From positions 3,044,001 to 3,108,000 of the forward strand of contig NZ_CP038015.1 of assembly GCF_004367585.1 (NCBI RefSeq): 64,000 nucleotides of DNA. Reading direction: 5' to 3'. This document shows, piece after piece, positions 26,826-34,546 of the stretch. Position 1 is the stretch's first letter. Each line of letters starts with the position of its first letter. Under the pieces are notes generated by a model. It was not told where the DNA came from. It made no database searches and saw nothing but the letters and a program-made list of their open reading frames with translations. Position numbers and translations under genes: made by a program. The DNA comes from Paenisporosarcina antarctica. Lineage in GTDB: Bacteria; Bacillota; Bacilli; Bacillales_A; Planococcaceae.

Positions 26826-27167
26826 ATGAAAAAAATTGAAGCAATTATTCGACCAGAAGTTTTTCCAGATGTCCGAAGAGCTTTGGCACTTGAAGGAATT
26901 GACGGATTAAGTGTAATGGAAATTGCAGGTTGTGGTAGACAAGAGGGACGAACAGGCCTTTTTCGTGGAAATGCTTATGAAATGGAGTTCTCAGCTAAAT
27001 TAAAATTAGAAATGGTGGTTGAAGATCATTTAGTTGAACCAATTATCGAAGCCATCTTAGAGTATGCAACTACTGGCGAAGTGGGAGATGGAAAAATTTT
27101 CATCCTTCCTGTAGATGAAGCAATTCGAATTCGAACAAAAGAACGTGGCGCAATCGCCGTATATTAA
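26826..27167 (+). CDS. glnK: Nitrogen regulatory PII protein GlnK (NrgB-like)
   Basis: This trimeric signal protein of 113 residues senses 2-oxoglutarate and ATP/ADP and controls the ammonium channel. PII signatures are MKKIEAIIRPEVFPDVRRAL, the T-loop preceded by GCGRQEGRTGLFRG, and the C-terminal TGEVGDGKIFILPV with IRIRTKERG. The T-loop reads RGNAYEMEF rather than the uridylylated YRGAEY form, consistent with Bacillus NrgB. The ATG at 26826 is chosen: AGGAG lies seven bases upstream, but only one base from the ATG at 26820. It is 12 bases before amtB, in one operon behind two TnrA/GlnR boxes. Confidence 0.95.
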   Translation: MKKIEAIIRPEVFPDVRRALALEGIDGLSVMEIAGCGRQEGRTGLFRGNAYEMEFSAKLKLEMVVEDHLVEPIIEAILEYATTGEVGDGKIFILPVDEAIRIRTKERGAIAVY

Positions 27168-27179
27168 GGGGGCAGGATT

Positions 27180-28463
27180 ATGGAGACAATTGAAGCAGTA
27201 CAAAGCTCGGTAGATATGATATGGATGATGATTGGTGCCATCTTAGTATTTTTTATGCATGCTGGTTTTGCCATGGTTGAAACTGGATTCACTCGTTCTA
27301 AAAATACAGTAAATATATTAATGAAAAACTTATTGACTGTATCGCTTGGTTCCCTGCTTTATTTCATCATAGGTTTCGCGATCATGTTCGGCCCTTCCGC
27401 TTTTGGTCTAATCGGGACGGAAGGTTTTGCTTTACTTGGACGTGAAGATATAGGGTTCTTTGTATTCCAGGCTGTTTTTGCTGCAACTTGCGCGACCATT
27501 ATTTCTGGAGCAGTTGCAGAGCGAATGAAATTATCTTCTTACCTTATATTAGTCGTTGCAATGACGGGAGTTATTTACCCAATTGTTGGCCACTGGGTTT
27601 GGGGTGGAGGATGGTTAGCTGAACTTGGTTATATTGATTTCGCAGGATCGTCAGTCGTTCATTTAACCGGTGCGGTTGGCGCGTTAATTGCCGCATGGTT
27701 AATTGGGCCTCGTATCGGAAAATATAGTGGACATTCAGTAAATGTTATACCCGGCCACAGCGTTCCATTGGGAGCACTCGGTGTCTTTATTTTATGGCTA
27801 GGATGGTTCGGCTTTAATGGCGGCAGTACACTTGCGGCGGACCCTACATTAGTACCATTAGTCATAGCCAATACGTTACTTGCTGCATCTGCAGCTGTAT
27901 TGTCCACTGCTCTCTATACCAAACTTCGCTACAAACGAATAGATGCATCACTTACGTTAAATGGCGCACTTAGTGGGCTTGTAGGAATTACAGCGGGATG
28001 TGCAAACGTCTCTCTTATTGGCGCAATTGCGATTGGACTTGTTTCAGGTGTATTAATGACTGAAAGCATTCGATTCTTTGATGTGAAAGCAAGAATTGAT
28101 GATCCTGTCGGCGCAATATCCGTTCATGGTATCGCAGGAATTTGGGGAACGCTCGCAGTCGGTTTATTCGACGTAGCGAACGGGGCATTTTACGGAGGTG
28201 GCGTTAGCGTAATTACCATTCAGTTCATTGGAGTAGCCGCAATTATTGGCTGGACTACACTAACTGTCGGTGGTAGTTTGCTAACGATTCGTCTATTCAC
28301 TTCATTACGTGTATCAAAAGAAGACGAAACAATTGGCTTAGATTACTCTGAACACGGCACGCAAGCGTACGTCTTACAAGATGTATTTAAAGGTGCAGAA
28401 CCACGTTCTAATGACTTTGCTCATCGTCTAACACAACTCGGCAAATCAGTGGAAGCAAAGTAA
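27180..28463 (+). CDS. amtB: Ammonium transporter AmtB (NrgA-like)
   Basis: This 427-residue channel has eleven membrane segments. The pore twin histidines are in SSVVHLTGAVGALIAAW (TM5) and SVHGIAGIWGTLAVG (TM10), and the conserved LGWFGFNGGS is present. It conducts ammonium at low external nitrogen and is blocked by GlnK when nitrogen is ample. ATG with AAGGGGG nine bases upstream, 12 bases after glnK. In B. subtilis the order is nrgA-nrgB; here the regulator comes first. It ends at a long perfect hairpin terminator. Confidence 0.95.
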   Translation: METIEAVQSSVDMIWMMIGAILVFFMHAGFAMVETGFTRSKNTVNILMKNLLTVSLGSLLYFIIGFAIMFGPSAFGLIGTEGFALLGREDIGFFVFQAVFAATCATIISGAVAERMKLSSYLILVVAMTGVIYPIVGHWVWGGGWLAELGYIDFAGSSVVHLTGAVGALIAAWLIGPRIGKYSGHSVNVIPGHSVPLGALGVFILWLGWFGFNGGSTLAADPTLVPLVIANTLLAASAAVLSTALYTKLRYKRIDASLTLNGALSGLVGITAGCANVSLIGAIAIGLVSGVLMTESIRFFDVKARIDDPVGAISVHGIAGIWGTLAVGLFDVANGAFYGGGVSVITIQFIGVAAIIGWTTLTVGGSLLTIRLFTSLRVSKEDETIGLDYSEHGTQAYVLQDVFKGAEPRSNDFAHRLTQLGKSVEAK

Positions 28464-28546
28464 GGTTAATATAATAAAGTCTTTGTCAAACTGTGTCGCC
28501 AGAGGTTTTCAAGTAGCTTTGGATCTCAAACCTGCTGCACCAATAT

Positions 28547-28596
28547 AAAAGACGCCAATGTAAGTGACTTCGTCACTTACATTGGCGTCTTTCGTA
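28547..28596 (+). terminator. Terminator of glnK-amtB
   Basis: AAGACGCCAATGTAAGTGAC pairs perfectly with its complement around a 3-base TTC loop (28549-28591), followed by TTTCG. It is 84 bases after the amtB stop. Confidence 0.85.
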
Positions 28597-28749
28597 CATC
28601 CTGAGGTGTTTTTGCACAAACAATTGTGCCAGCAAAAAAGAGATGTCCTTAGTATTGAGCGATAGTCTAGGCATTACGAAAAAGAAAGCACTTAGATCAA
28701 AACATAGAAGGTTTTGTATGAATGAAAACACCATTAATGTGAACAAGTT

Positions 28750-28815
28750 AAAGTGCCAGGCACCCATAACTATAGCGGACATAGAATGTTCCACTTCACC
28801 TTTGGAGCCTGGTAT
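28750..28815 (-). repeat. Second GTGCCAGGCAC two-stem structured repeat
   Basis: It starts AAGTGCCAGGCACC and ends GAGCCTGGTATC, with an inner GGACA...TGTTCC hairpin, the same plan as 15268-15345. It lies about 30 bases after the stop of the squalene-synthase-like gene on the minus strand, so it may terminate it. The bases between 28600 and 28750 hold no supported gene. Confidence 0.6.
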
Positions 28816-28845
28816 CTTGTTCAGTTTTACTATTTATTAAATAAA

Positions 28846-29670
28846 TTAATGTTGGCTTTCAAGTTCCTTTACTATCGATTCAACTTCTTTACGAGAAATT
28901 TTTTCTCGACCTATTTTCATTGCTTTTAATGTACTACTCGCAAGCGCAAGCGGCAATTTGCAAAACATAGTAATAGAACGATTGTTAATATCTTTTACGT
29001 ATTCGCTCCCCATCGCTAAGTTTTGTTTAGCATATAAAAATAAATCTTCTCTGTCCCAATCATCAGGTAAGAAACGAACGCCTCGCTCCCAATCTTCATC
29101 TTGATTACGCAAAATATTTACAGCTTGTAAGCCTCGTCCAAACGCAATCGCTTTCTCACGATCAGTTTCGATATTGCTGTCATGCCATTTCCACAAATCA
29201 GACAACATGCACCCAACTAGCCCTGCCACATAATACGTATAATCATCTAAATCTTCTTTGGTCTTAATGCGCCAGTCTTTATCAATCCATTTCGCCATTC
29301 CCTCCGCCATTACAGCGGTTGACTCTTTAACTTTCTCTACTACATCTGGTGGACATAATAAAATCCAATCCGCTAGACGTTTCGTCACAATTGGAAGCGA
29401 GTTTTCATAAGGCTTAATAAGTTCACGATATTTTTCAGCGTCAAATGTCGTTTTCAAACTTTCACTAATCGACGTTAACAATTGACGTTTTGTCTCTGCC
29501 TCCATATCTGGATGGTCTTCTATTTCATCAATTGCACGCATACATAAATATGCAGACGCCACTGTTTTTCTAAGGGTCGGTTCTAAAAAATTAATTGGAA
29601 TGAAAAATGTCCGACTTGTTTGTTTTAACACATCCATCGCTTCTCGATGCAATATGACAGCCTCACTCAT
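28846..29670 (-). CDS. Squalene/phytoene synthase family protein
   Basis: The 274-residue all-alpha isoprenoid synthase condenses or processes farnesyl/geranylgeranyl diphosphate. The first Asp-rich motif is RAIDEIED (about residue 46), closer to squalene synthases than to phytoene synthases. The second region reads NILRNQDEDWERGVRFLP, aligning with the family NxxRDxxED, where the first Asp is Asn here. YYVAGLVGCMLSDLW fits the substrate-binding helix. The product could be squalene-type, or a monophosphate/alcohol as for B. subtilis YisP; not resolvable here. ATG start with GGAGG upstream. No desaturase or cyclase gene is adjacent. Confidence 0.82.
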   Translation of the reverse strand: MSEAVILHREAMDVLKQTSRTFFIPINFLEPTLRKTVASAYLCMRAIDEIEDHPDMEAETKRQLLTSISESLKTTFDAEKYRELIKPYENSLPIVTKRLADWILLCPPDVVEKVKESTAVMAEGMAKWIDKDWRIKTKEDLDDYTYYVAGLVGCMLSDLWKWHDSNIETDREKAIAFGRGLQAVNILRNQDEDWERGVRFLPDDWDREDLFLYAKQNLAMGSEYVKDINNRSITMFCKLPLALASSTLKAMKIGREKISRKEVESIVKELESQH

Positions 29671-29863
29671 ACTCGATTCCTCCAGTTCCGTTAATTCGTT
29701 TATGTATTCTTATGATTAAACGTTCTGATCCTCTTATCATACAATAAATTTCAGTATTAATACGCATCAAAGCATGTTATTTTATCAAACTAGTCGAAAA
29801 GTAATGAATATGCAGTTTCATAATTGAATTTAAGTCGTTTTTTCACTGATGCTTCTTCATACA

Positions 29864-29907
29864 AAAATAACCATCGTTTTTCAGGGTGAAGTGAAAACGA
29901 TGGCTAA
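29864..29907 (-). terminator. Hairpin, probable terminator downstream of the flavin reductase
   Basis: CCATCGTTTT (29871-29880) pairs with AAAACGATGG (29894-29903). On the minus strand the stem runs into TTATTTTTGT. It is about 170 bases after the 30077 stop. Nothing else is recognised in the 29.67-30.08 kb gap. Confidence 0.5.
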
Positions 29908-30076
29908 ACTCTAAGAAGTAATGTTCACACTAATTCGAAGATATATTATATTAGTTTATTACAGAGCGGCAGGATGTTCGTAGACGCTTTTGACCAACAC
30001 ATACAAACGTTCACTTATTATCGATAATTACCCATTTATTGACACGTCTAGCTTCTTATCAATAAAATAGTACCAC

Positions 30077-30616
30077 TCATTTAATTTTTTTATTTAATTC
30101 CTCAGCAGCTGAGATTGCTACTGCGTCTTCTGAGATATCTCCCGGACGTTTTGCTTTACCAAGCACATAACCGTCAAATGAGATCCCCATAAATTCAAAA
30201 ATATAATTGAATTGCTGAATCAGCGGTAAACCTTTAATAGAAGGATTGTCTCCGCCTACCGCTATGACATATGCCTTTTTCTTTCCTAGTTGTTTTTTAA
30301 AATCAGGAAATTTTTCATCTCGCATTGTTTGTGACCAACGATCAATAAAATTCTTCATGGTACCTGACATGCTATACCAATAAATAGGCGTTGCAAATAT
30401 AAACGTATCATGCTTCATCATACGTTCAACAAGCTTGTTATAGTCATCATCGACATCCACAAATCCAGCTTCTGTATGTCGAAGATCTTCGATTGGTTGA
30501 ATAGTAAAATCTCGCAAGAAAATTTTTTCGATGTCTAGCCCTTTAATTACTTTCTCCGTTAGTTGTTCGGTATTTCCGTTTTGACGGGTACTTCCGTATA
30601 TCACAGCAATGCTCAT
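30077..30616 (-). CDS. NADPH-dependent FMN reductase / flavodoxin-like oxidoreductase
   Basis: This 179-residue flavodoxin-fold enzyme binds FMN phosphate with YGSTRQNGNTEQL near the N-terminus and stacks the isoalloxazine with TPIYWYSMSGTMKNFIDRW, the usual P-x-Y-x-x-x-x-x-x-x-K-x-x-x-D pattern. AYVIAVGGDNPSIKG gives the third loop. It reduces flavins, quinones or iron chelates with NADPH; the substrate is unknown. ATG start; its upstream region (30617-31137) is long and contains DnaA boxes and TTATCGATAA palindromes. Monocistronic. Confidence 0.85.
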   Translation of the reverse strand: MSIAVIYGSTRQNGNTEQLTEKVIKGLDIEKIFLRDFTIQPIEDLRHTEAGFVDVDDDYNKLVERMMKHDTFIFATPIYWYSMSGTMKNFIDRWSQTMRDEKFPDFKKQLGKKKAYVIAVGGDNPSIKGLPLIQQFNYIFEFMGISFDGYVLGKAKRPGDISEDAVAISAAEELNKKIK

Positions 30617-31051
30617 AATTAGACTGCCCCCTTTTCAAATAAATACTTTAGACAATTACTAGTGTATGCAATATGCCTATTAATTTAACACTCTACGTAA
30701 TTTATTTGAATTAATTCACACTGAAATTCTGTTTTTTTTAAGGACATACGATAATATTGAGGAAAGATTGACTACTAAATAACGACATTGAACAGAAGTG
30801 TATAGACCTTTACATGTTTTTTAATATTATCGATAACTTTGATACTGTAGGCTTTTAAGTAGAATCAACATGTAGCGAAACAAATCATTATCAATTCATA
30901 CGAGCAGAAATCGAATAACTATATAAATGCAAAGGTTAAAAAACCTATATCGGAAAACCAGCATCACAGGACCAAGAAATCTTATTACAATTACATTAAA
31001 TAGTTTCACTTATAATGAATTTTATCGATAATTATTAATAAACCTATAATG

Positions 31052-31108
31052 TTATCCACATGTGGACAAAGTGGAAATTTTCTGAAATTATCCACAATTT
31101 GTGGATAA
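31052..31108. promoter_or_regulatory. Cluster of four DnaA boxes
   Basis: TTATCCACA occurs at 31052-31060 and 31088-31096, its complement TGTGGATAA at 31100-31108, and a variant complement TGTGGACAA at 31061-31069. Two forward and two reverse boxes lie within 57 bases, beside AT-rich sequence (30990-31050). It is between the catalase-like and flavin reductase genes, with no dnaA or dnaN nearby. This is unlikely to be oriC; a DnaA-titration or DnaA-regulated site is possible. The rest of 30617-31051 shows only TTATCGATAA palindromes. Confidence 0.7.
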
Positions 31109-31137
31109 TTTACTCTTTTTGGTGTATAACTTTTCAT

Positions 31138-32067
31138 TTAACCCTCTTTTTTCCGTCTTTCATAGGAAATTGCATATGTATCTCTACGAAATGGTAAGAT
31201 TTCATCATTCGAACATTCAATTCCTGTGGGCAAGATAGTTGGATCAAAGATAAAACGATCTTTATCGATAAGTGCTTTTGATTTCACACTTAACATACCA
31301 GCATCAATACGATTTCGCCCTTTTGGCCATTCTTTTGTAGGGTCATCAGTTGGATCAACTTTATCTCCAATTACAATATGTAAGCGAAATCGAACTTCTC
31401 CCAATTTTAATCGGTTGGTCATTTCCTTTTCTAAATAATCACTTGGCAAAGCCGCCAGTTCTTTAACTGACCAAGTCTCTACACCTGCCTCTGGTTCCCA
31501 CTCAAACTTCACTGGTGTTCTTATACCATTTTCATTAACCAAATAAAATGCATGTACTGCGAAGTACCGACCTGTTGCATAGCTTTTGGTATTTTTGAGC
31601 TTACGTATCATTTGAAAGGCAGTTCGACTTTCTGGATATGTTGCAAAAAGGTTTACCATGTCTTTAAAATTAGGTTTAGCATCCTTGAAAGACTTCATTG
31701 TATTTAATATTTTCAAGAATGTCTGAGGTGATTTCGTCACAAAGATTGGTAAGGTTATCCCTACTAAATTCGTTATTATTCCTTCAGACAATTGAAATTG
31801 TACTGACATTCCCTTCACCACTGCAAGAGCATCAGCAGTTGATGGGTTAGGTGAAGTATTTGAAAAACGAACAATTGCCTGAACCTCTGTGTCTCTTAAA
31901 TGCTCGGCCATCGTATACGGTGAAGCTTTACCAGTTGGCGTAAACGTCGCTTCATATAGCTCTCCTTTTGCATGAGCACGACGATAACCGGGGTATGTAC
32001 CAAATATATCTTCTATCCCATTCACTGCTCTTTTCGCCAATACGGTTTCAGATGTATCTTCAATCAT
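31138..32067 (-). CDS. Small catalase-fold protein (catalase-related peroxidase)
   Basis: At 309 residues this is the short catalase-core form, lacking the flavodoxin and wrapping regions of full catalases (about 480 or more). The distal region reads YRRAHAKGELYEATFTPTG with the histidine in RAHAKG. AIVRFSNTSPNPSTAD fits the conserved RFS segment with Ser and Asn nearby. The proximal heme tyrosine is in FRRDTYAISYERR near residue 298. Such proteins are heme peroxidases using organic hydroperoxides. There is no signal peptide, so it is cytoplasmic. ATG with AAGGAGG seven bases upstream. Confidence 0.83.
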   Translation of the reverse strand: MIEDTSETVLAKRAVNGIEDIFGTYPGYRRAHAKGELYEATFTPTGKASPYTMAEHLRDTEVQAIVRFSNTSPNPSTADALAVVKGMSVQFQLSEGIITNLVGITLPIFVTKSPQTFLKILNTMKSFKDAKPNFKDMVNLFATYPESRTAFQMIRKLKNTKSYATGRYFAVHAFYLVNENGIRTPVKFEWEPEAGVETWSVKELAALPSDYLEKEMTNRLKLGEVRFRLHIVIGDKVDPTDDPTKEWPKGRNRIDAGMLSVKSKALIDKDRFIFDPTILPTGIECSNDEILPFRRDTYAISYERRKKEG

Positions 32068-32209
32068 ATTGAAACCTCCTTTTTCAACCTATTTACTTCT
32101 TTTCAGCATGGTTCAAATTGTTATAAACGTGTACACTTAAGAAGTGAATCTTTATTAACAAGTTATTCATGAATAATATAAAAAATTAAACTATAAAGGT
32201 GGAAACTAC

Positions 32210-32554
32210 ATGACTAATGAAACAACTAATTTACCCCCTAAAACGTGTACAATCGAGCGTCTAGTAACATTGGAATCTGATGTTGAAAAAGTATTACAAG
32301 GACAAAAAACTGCTACACGTCGTAATGGTCGTTATGCAGATATAGGCGAAATCATGGAATTAAAAGGACAATCATTCGTTGTAAACAATGTTTACAATCA
32401 ATCCCTTGGTGAACTGAAGGAAGAACACGCAAAACAAGAAGGCTTCCAGTCTGTAGAAGAATACAAACAGTCCATTTTGTCTTATCATCCCGGTATGCCT
32501 TGGTTGCCAACTATGACAGTATGGGTTCATGAATTTACTCCGGTAAAAGTATAA
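32210..32554 (+). CDS. ASCH domain-like protein
   Basis: The 114-residue soluble protein has VEKVLQGQKTATRRNGRYADIGEIMEL, the G-x-K-x-x-T-R...G-(D/E) pattern of the ASCH RNA-binding beta-barrel family, followed by QSFVVNNVYNQSLGEL and a helical EEHAKQEGFQSVEEYKQSI segment also typical of ASCH proteins. A role in RNA binding, coactivation or translation is proposed for the family. ATG with AAAGGTGGA seven bases upstream. It is three bases ahead of the DUF2269 gene. Confidence 0.7.
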   Translation: MTNETTNLPPKTCTIERLVTLESDVEKVLQGQKTATRRNGRYADIGEIMELKGQSFVVNNVYNQSLGELKEEHAKQEGFQSVEEYKQSILSYHPGMPWLPTMTVWVHEFTPVKV

Positions 32555-32557
32555 AAA

Positions 32558-32998
32558 ATGTATGATTTGTACGTTTTCATTATTTTCATCCATGTTTTGA
32601 GTGCCGTTGTGTCGATTGGTCCACTTTTTGTGTTGTTTGCTGTTTTAAAAAAAATGCGAGAAGCAGATTTAGTAATGGAGAAAGCTTATATTGCTATTTT
32701 CCGTTATGTGGTTCGGCTAATAAAACATGCTGGTCATGTACTAGTGGGCTCTGGTATATTACTTGTCTACCTTGGACCTTGGTCTTGGAATACTCCATGG
32801 ATTGTAGCAACAATAGGTCTTATGGTTTTATCTATCTTCTTTCTTGCGCGTGGATTTTCAGGTACTCTCAAGAAATTTAGTGACCCTAAAGTTGAGCGTT
32901 TACCATTACTCTCTACTCTCAATAAAGCTACCTGGATTTATATAACCATATTAGTTCTTATGCTGGCTTTAATGGTTATAAAGCCAACATTGTGGTGA
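32558..32998 (+). CDS. DUF2269 family integral membrane protein
   Basis: The 146-residue protein has four membrane segments, opening YVFIIFIHVLSAVVSIGPLF and continuing with RLIKHAGHVLVGSGILLVYLG. The conserved intramembrane histidines (FIHVLSA, HAGH) match the DUF2269/CopD-like helical bundle. Function unknown; related folds bind heme or metal. The ATG lies three bases after the upstream stop with no clear ribosome site, so translational coupling is likely. A strong terminator follows at 33079. Confidence 0.75.
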   Translation: MYDLYVFIIFIHVLSAVVSIGPLFVLFAVLKKMREADLVMEKAYIAIFRYVVRLIKHAGHVLVGSGILLVYLGPWSWNTPWIVATIGLMVLSIFFLARGFSGTLKKFSDPKVERLPLLSTLNKATWIYITILVLMLALMVIKPTLW

Positions 32999-33078
32999 CA
33001 CAGATAAACATCCTGAGGTTATTGCTGCTGCCAATACAAACGGCTCATATTTACTTTAATTAACTCTATCAGTTTAGC

Positions 33079-33121
33079 CAAAGAGCCTGATTCTATTAAG
33101 AATCAGGCTCTTTGTTTTTTA
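33079..33121 (+). terminator. Terminator of the ASCH-DUF2269 pair
   Basis: CAAAGAGCCTGATTC pairs with GAATCAGGCTCTTTG around TATTAA, followed by TTTTTT. Confidence 0.9.
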
Positions 33122-33152
33122 AAAATAGCTTTATGCGAATACATATTTAATA

Positions 33153-33413
33153 CTAGTGCAAGTCGTTTAGTTTCTCTTTGTTCTGATTTAACTGCATTAA
33201 AAGCATACTGATAGGTTCCGTTTCCCCTCGACTTTGGAGAGCATTTGTTACCGAACGTTCTGCACGCTCGATCATTTCCTGCGCGTTTTGAATAGTCTGT
33301 TCCGTGGGACGAGTTTGAGCTTGACCTACAGCCATCGTGACATTATCCACAGAATTATGCAATTGAGCAATTATCGTATCTTCTTTCCAACTCATTTGTG
33401 TGTGATCTTCCAT
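33153..33413 (-). CDS. Small helical protein, possibly DUF2524 (YtzC-like)
   Basis: This 86-residue, soluble, highly helical protein is rich in Gln, Asn and Glu. The segment TQMSWKEDTIIAQLHNSVDN is followed by a long amphipathic helix (TIQNAQEMIERAERSVTNAL) and a second one. Size and composition resemble the small Bacillus DUF2524/YtzC proteins, of unknown function; I am not certain of the family. ATG with AAGGAGG nine bases upstream, a near-ideal site that supports a real gene. Monocistronic. Confidence 0.6.
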   Translation of the reverse strand: MEDHTQMSWKEDTIIAQLHNSVDNVTMAVGQAQTRPTEQTIQNAQEMIERAERSVTNALQSRGETEPISMLLMQLNQNKEKLNDLH

Positions 33414-33615
33414 AGAAAGTCCTCCTTAGTTTCCACTTAGAATTCAATACATTCTTACTATGGCAAAATCAGGGCATTTTTATTCATCGAACAGTTTAAT
33501 TGGATAAAAATGCTCTTAAAAATCAAGGCTTAATGATTCACTTTTTGTGGAAAAGCAATCATTTAACACTGACTATTTTATGTGAATTGTTAAAAATAAT
33601 ACTTCTTTATATAAG

Positions 33616-33845
33616 AAAAACCGGGCAAAGTACGCCCGGTCCTTTAAGAAGGGTAACCATTTAAACCCGTTAATTTCCGCTACGGTGGACGCTTTTCGCG
33701 GGCTTGGCTTCAGTCTCCTCGTCACTTCGAAAACATGTACTCCTGCGGTTACTCGTCGCAAAGACACTGGCTTTTGGCCAGCATCTTTCCTGCGGGGCCT
33801 TCAGCTCAAGCTTTTCCCGCAGAAGTAGCCACCTGCGCTTCAATC
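33616..33845. repeat. Mosaic GC-rich intergenic repeat (copy 2)
   Basis: It opens with the hairpin ACCGGGC AAAGTAC GCCCGGT (33620-33642). Then come the modules GGTGGACGCTTTTCGCGGGC, TTCAGTCTCCTCGTC, CTCCTGCGGTTACTCGTCGC and GGGGCCTTCAGCTC, shared with 9953-10090 and 54293-54510. The minus-strand frame over it is a by-product. The gap 33.42-34.22 kb has no supported gene. Confidence 0.65.
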
Positions 33846-34077
33846 AACTAGTGTGAATTTGTCCATCATTGCAACGAATTCTATTTTTAGTTACAATTAT
33901 TTGAAATTTTGAGCAATGCAAAGCTAGCAGGAATACTTCTTCTATACTATTTCTAAAAAGAGAAATACTTGCTCAAAATACCAGAATTTCAGTGTTCATC
34001 ATGCAAACCACTGTTCTGCAATCCCTTCCTTCTAAGTTGTATTTCCTTTTATGATCAATTCGAAAACATTTACTTGA

Positions 34078-34150
34078 TTGAAGCGGAAGGAGGCTCTCCG
34101 CCCGCCCCGTGGTAAGCGTCCGCCTGGAGCGCAAATCAGCGATATCATAC
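34078..34150. repeat. Short GC-rich repeat fragment (copy 3)
   Basis: GAAGCGGAAGGAGGCTC...GCCCGCCCCG...AAGCGTCCGCCTGGAGCG followed by AAATCAGCG resembles the core of the 3345-3410 GC-rich module and the GGACGC modules of the other repeats. Non-coding. Confidence 0.5.
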
Positions 34151-34223
34151 TAGAACCTACTCATTAAAATACCGGGAATACTGGATTCATGGCTCACTAA
34201 ATTTATATACTATGTTATTTTGT

Positions 34224-34258
34224 AAAAAAAGGATGTTGAGTAAAAATCAACATCCCAC
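34224..34258 (-). terminator. Terminator of the pyrimidine operon end
   Basis: On the minus strand GGATGTTGA pairs with TCAACATCC around a 7-base loop and ends in TTTTTTT, after the small gene at 34272. Confidence 0.85.
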
Positions 34259-34271
34259 TTCAAACCTATTA

Positions 34272-34505
34272 TTATTTATCTATTACTAATCGTTTCTTTT
34301 GTTGTTCAAAAACAAAAGTAGAAAGATATTTTCTACCGTCTGCTGTATATAGCACCAATTTCTGTTTATCTTCAGGATTTTCTGGTTGTTCAAATTCAAT
34401 GAATTCTCCATCTAGAGATTCTGTGACTTTAGTAATCTCGTACCCACTATTCATGAAGAAATCAATTTTTTCCTTTTCCAAGTCATATTCTTTAGACGAA
34501 CTCAA
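34272..34505 (-). CDS. Small acidic hypothetical protein at the end of the pyrimidine operon
   Basis: This 77-residue protein is acidic and soluble (KEYDLEKEKIDFFMNSGYEI, FIEFEQPENPEDKQKLVLYT). I do not recognise the family. The start is TTG: GGAGG lies seven bases upstream, and no ATG is available in frame. It lies 41 bases after the NCS1 permease on the same strand and before a strong terminator, so it is probably the last gene of the pyrimidine catabolism transcript. Its role is unknown. Confidence 0.6.
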   Translation of the reverse strand: MSSSKEYDLEKEKIDFFMNSGYEITKVTESLDGEFIEFEQPENPEDKQKLVLYTADGRKYLSTFVFEQQKKRLVIDK

Positions 34506-34546
34506 AAGCTAACCTCCTCAGTAGTTATTTACTTTTCAGCACTAGA

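Noticed and set aside
28573-28840. Overlapping 65- and 73-codon frames between amtB and the squalene-synthase-like gene
   Set aside because: They run into the structured GTGCCAGGCAC repeat and the amtB terminator, with no ribosome site; a decayed gene cannot be excluded.
31052-31108. Chromosomal origin of replication
   Set aside because: DnaA boxes are present but dnaA, dnaN and other origin genes are not, and no larger box array is seen.
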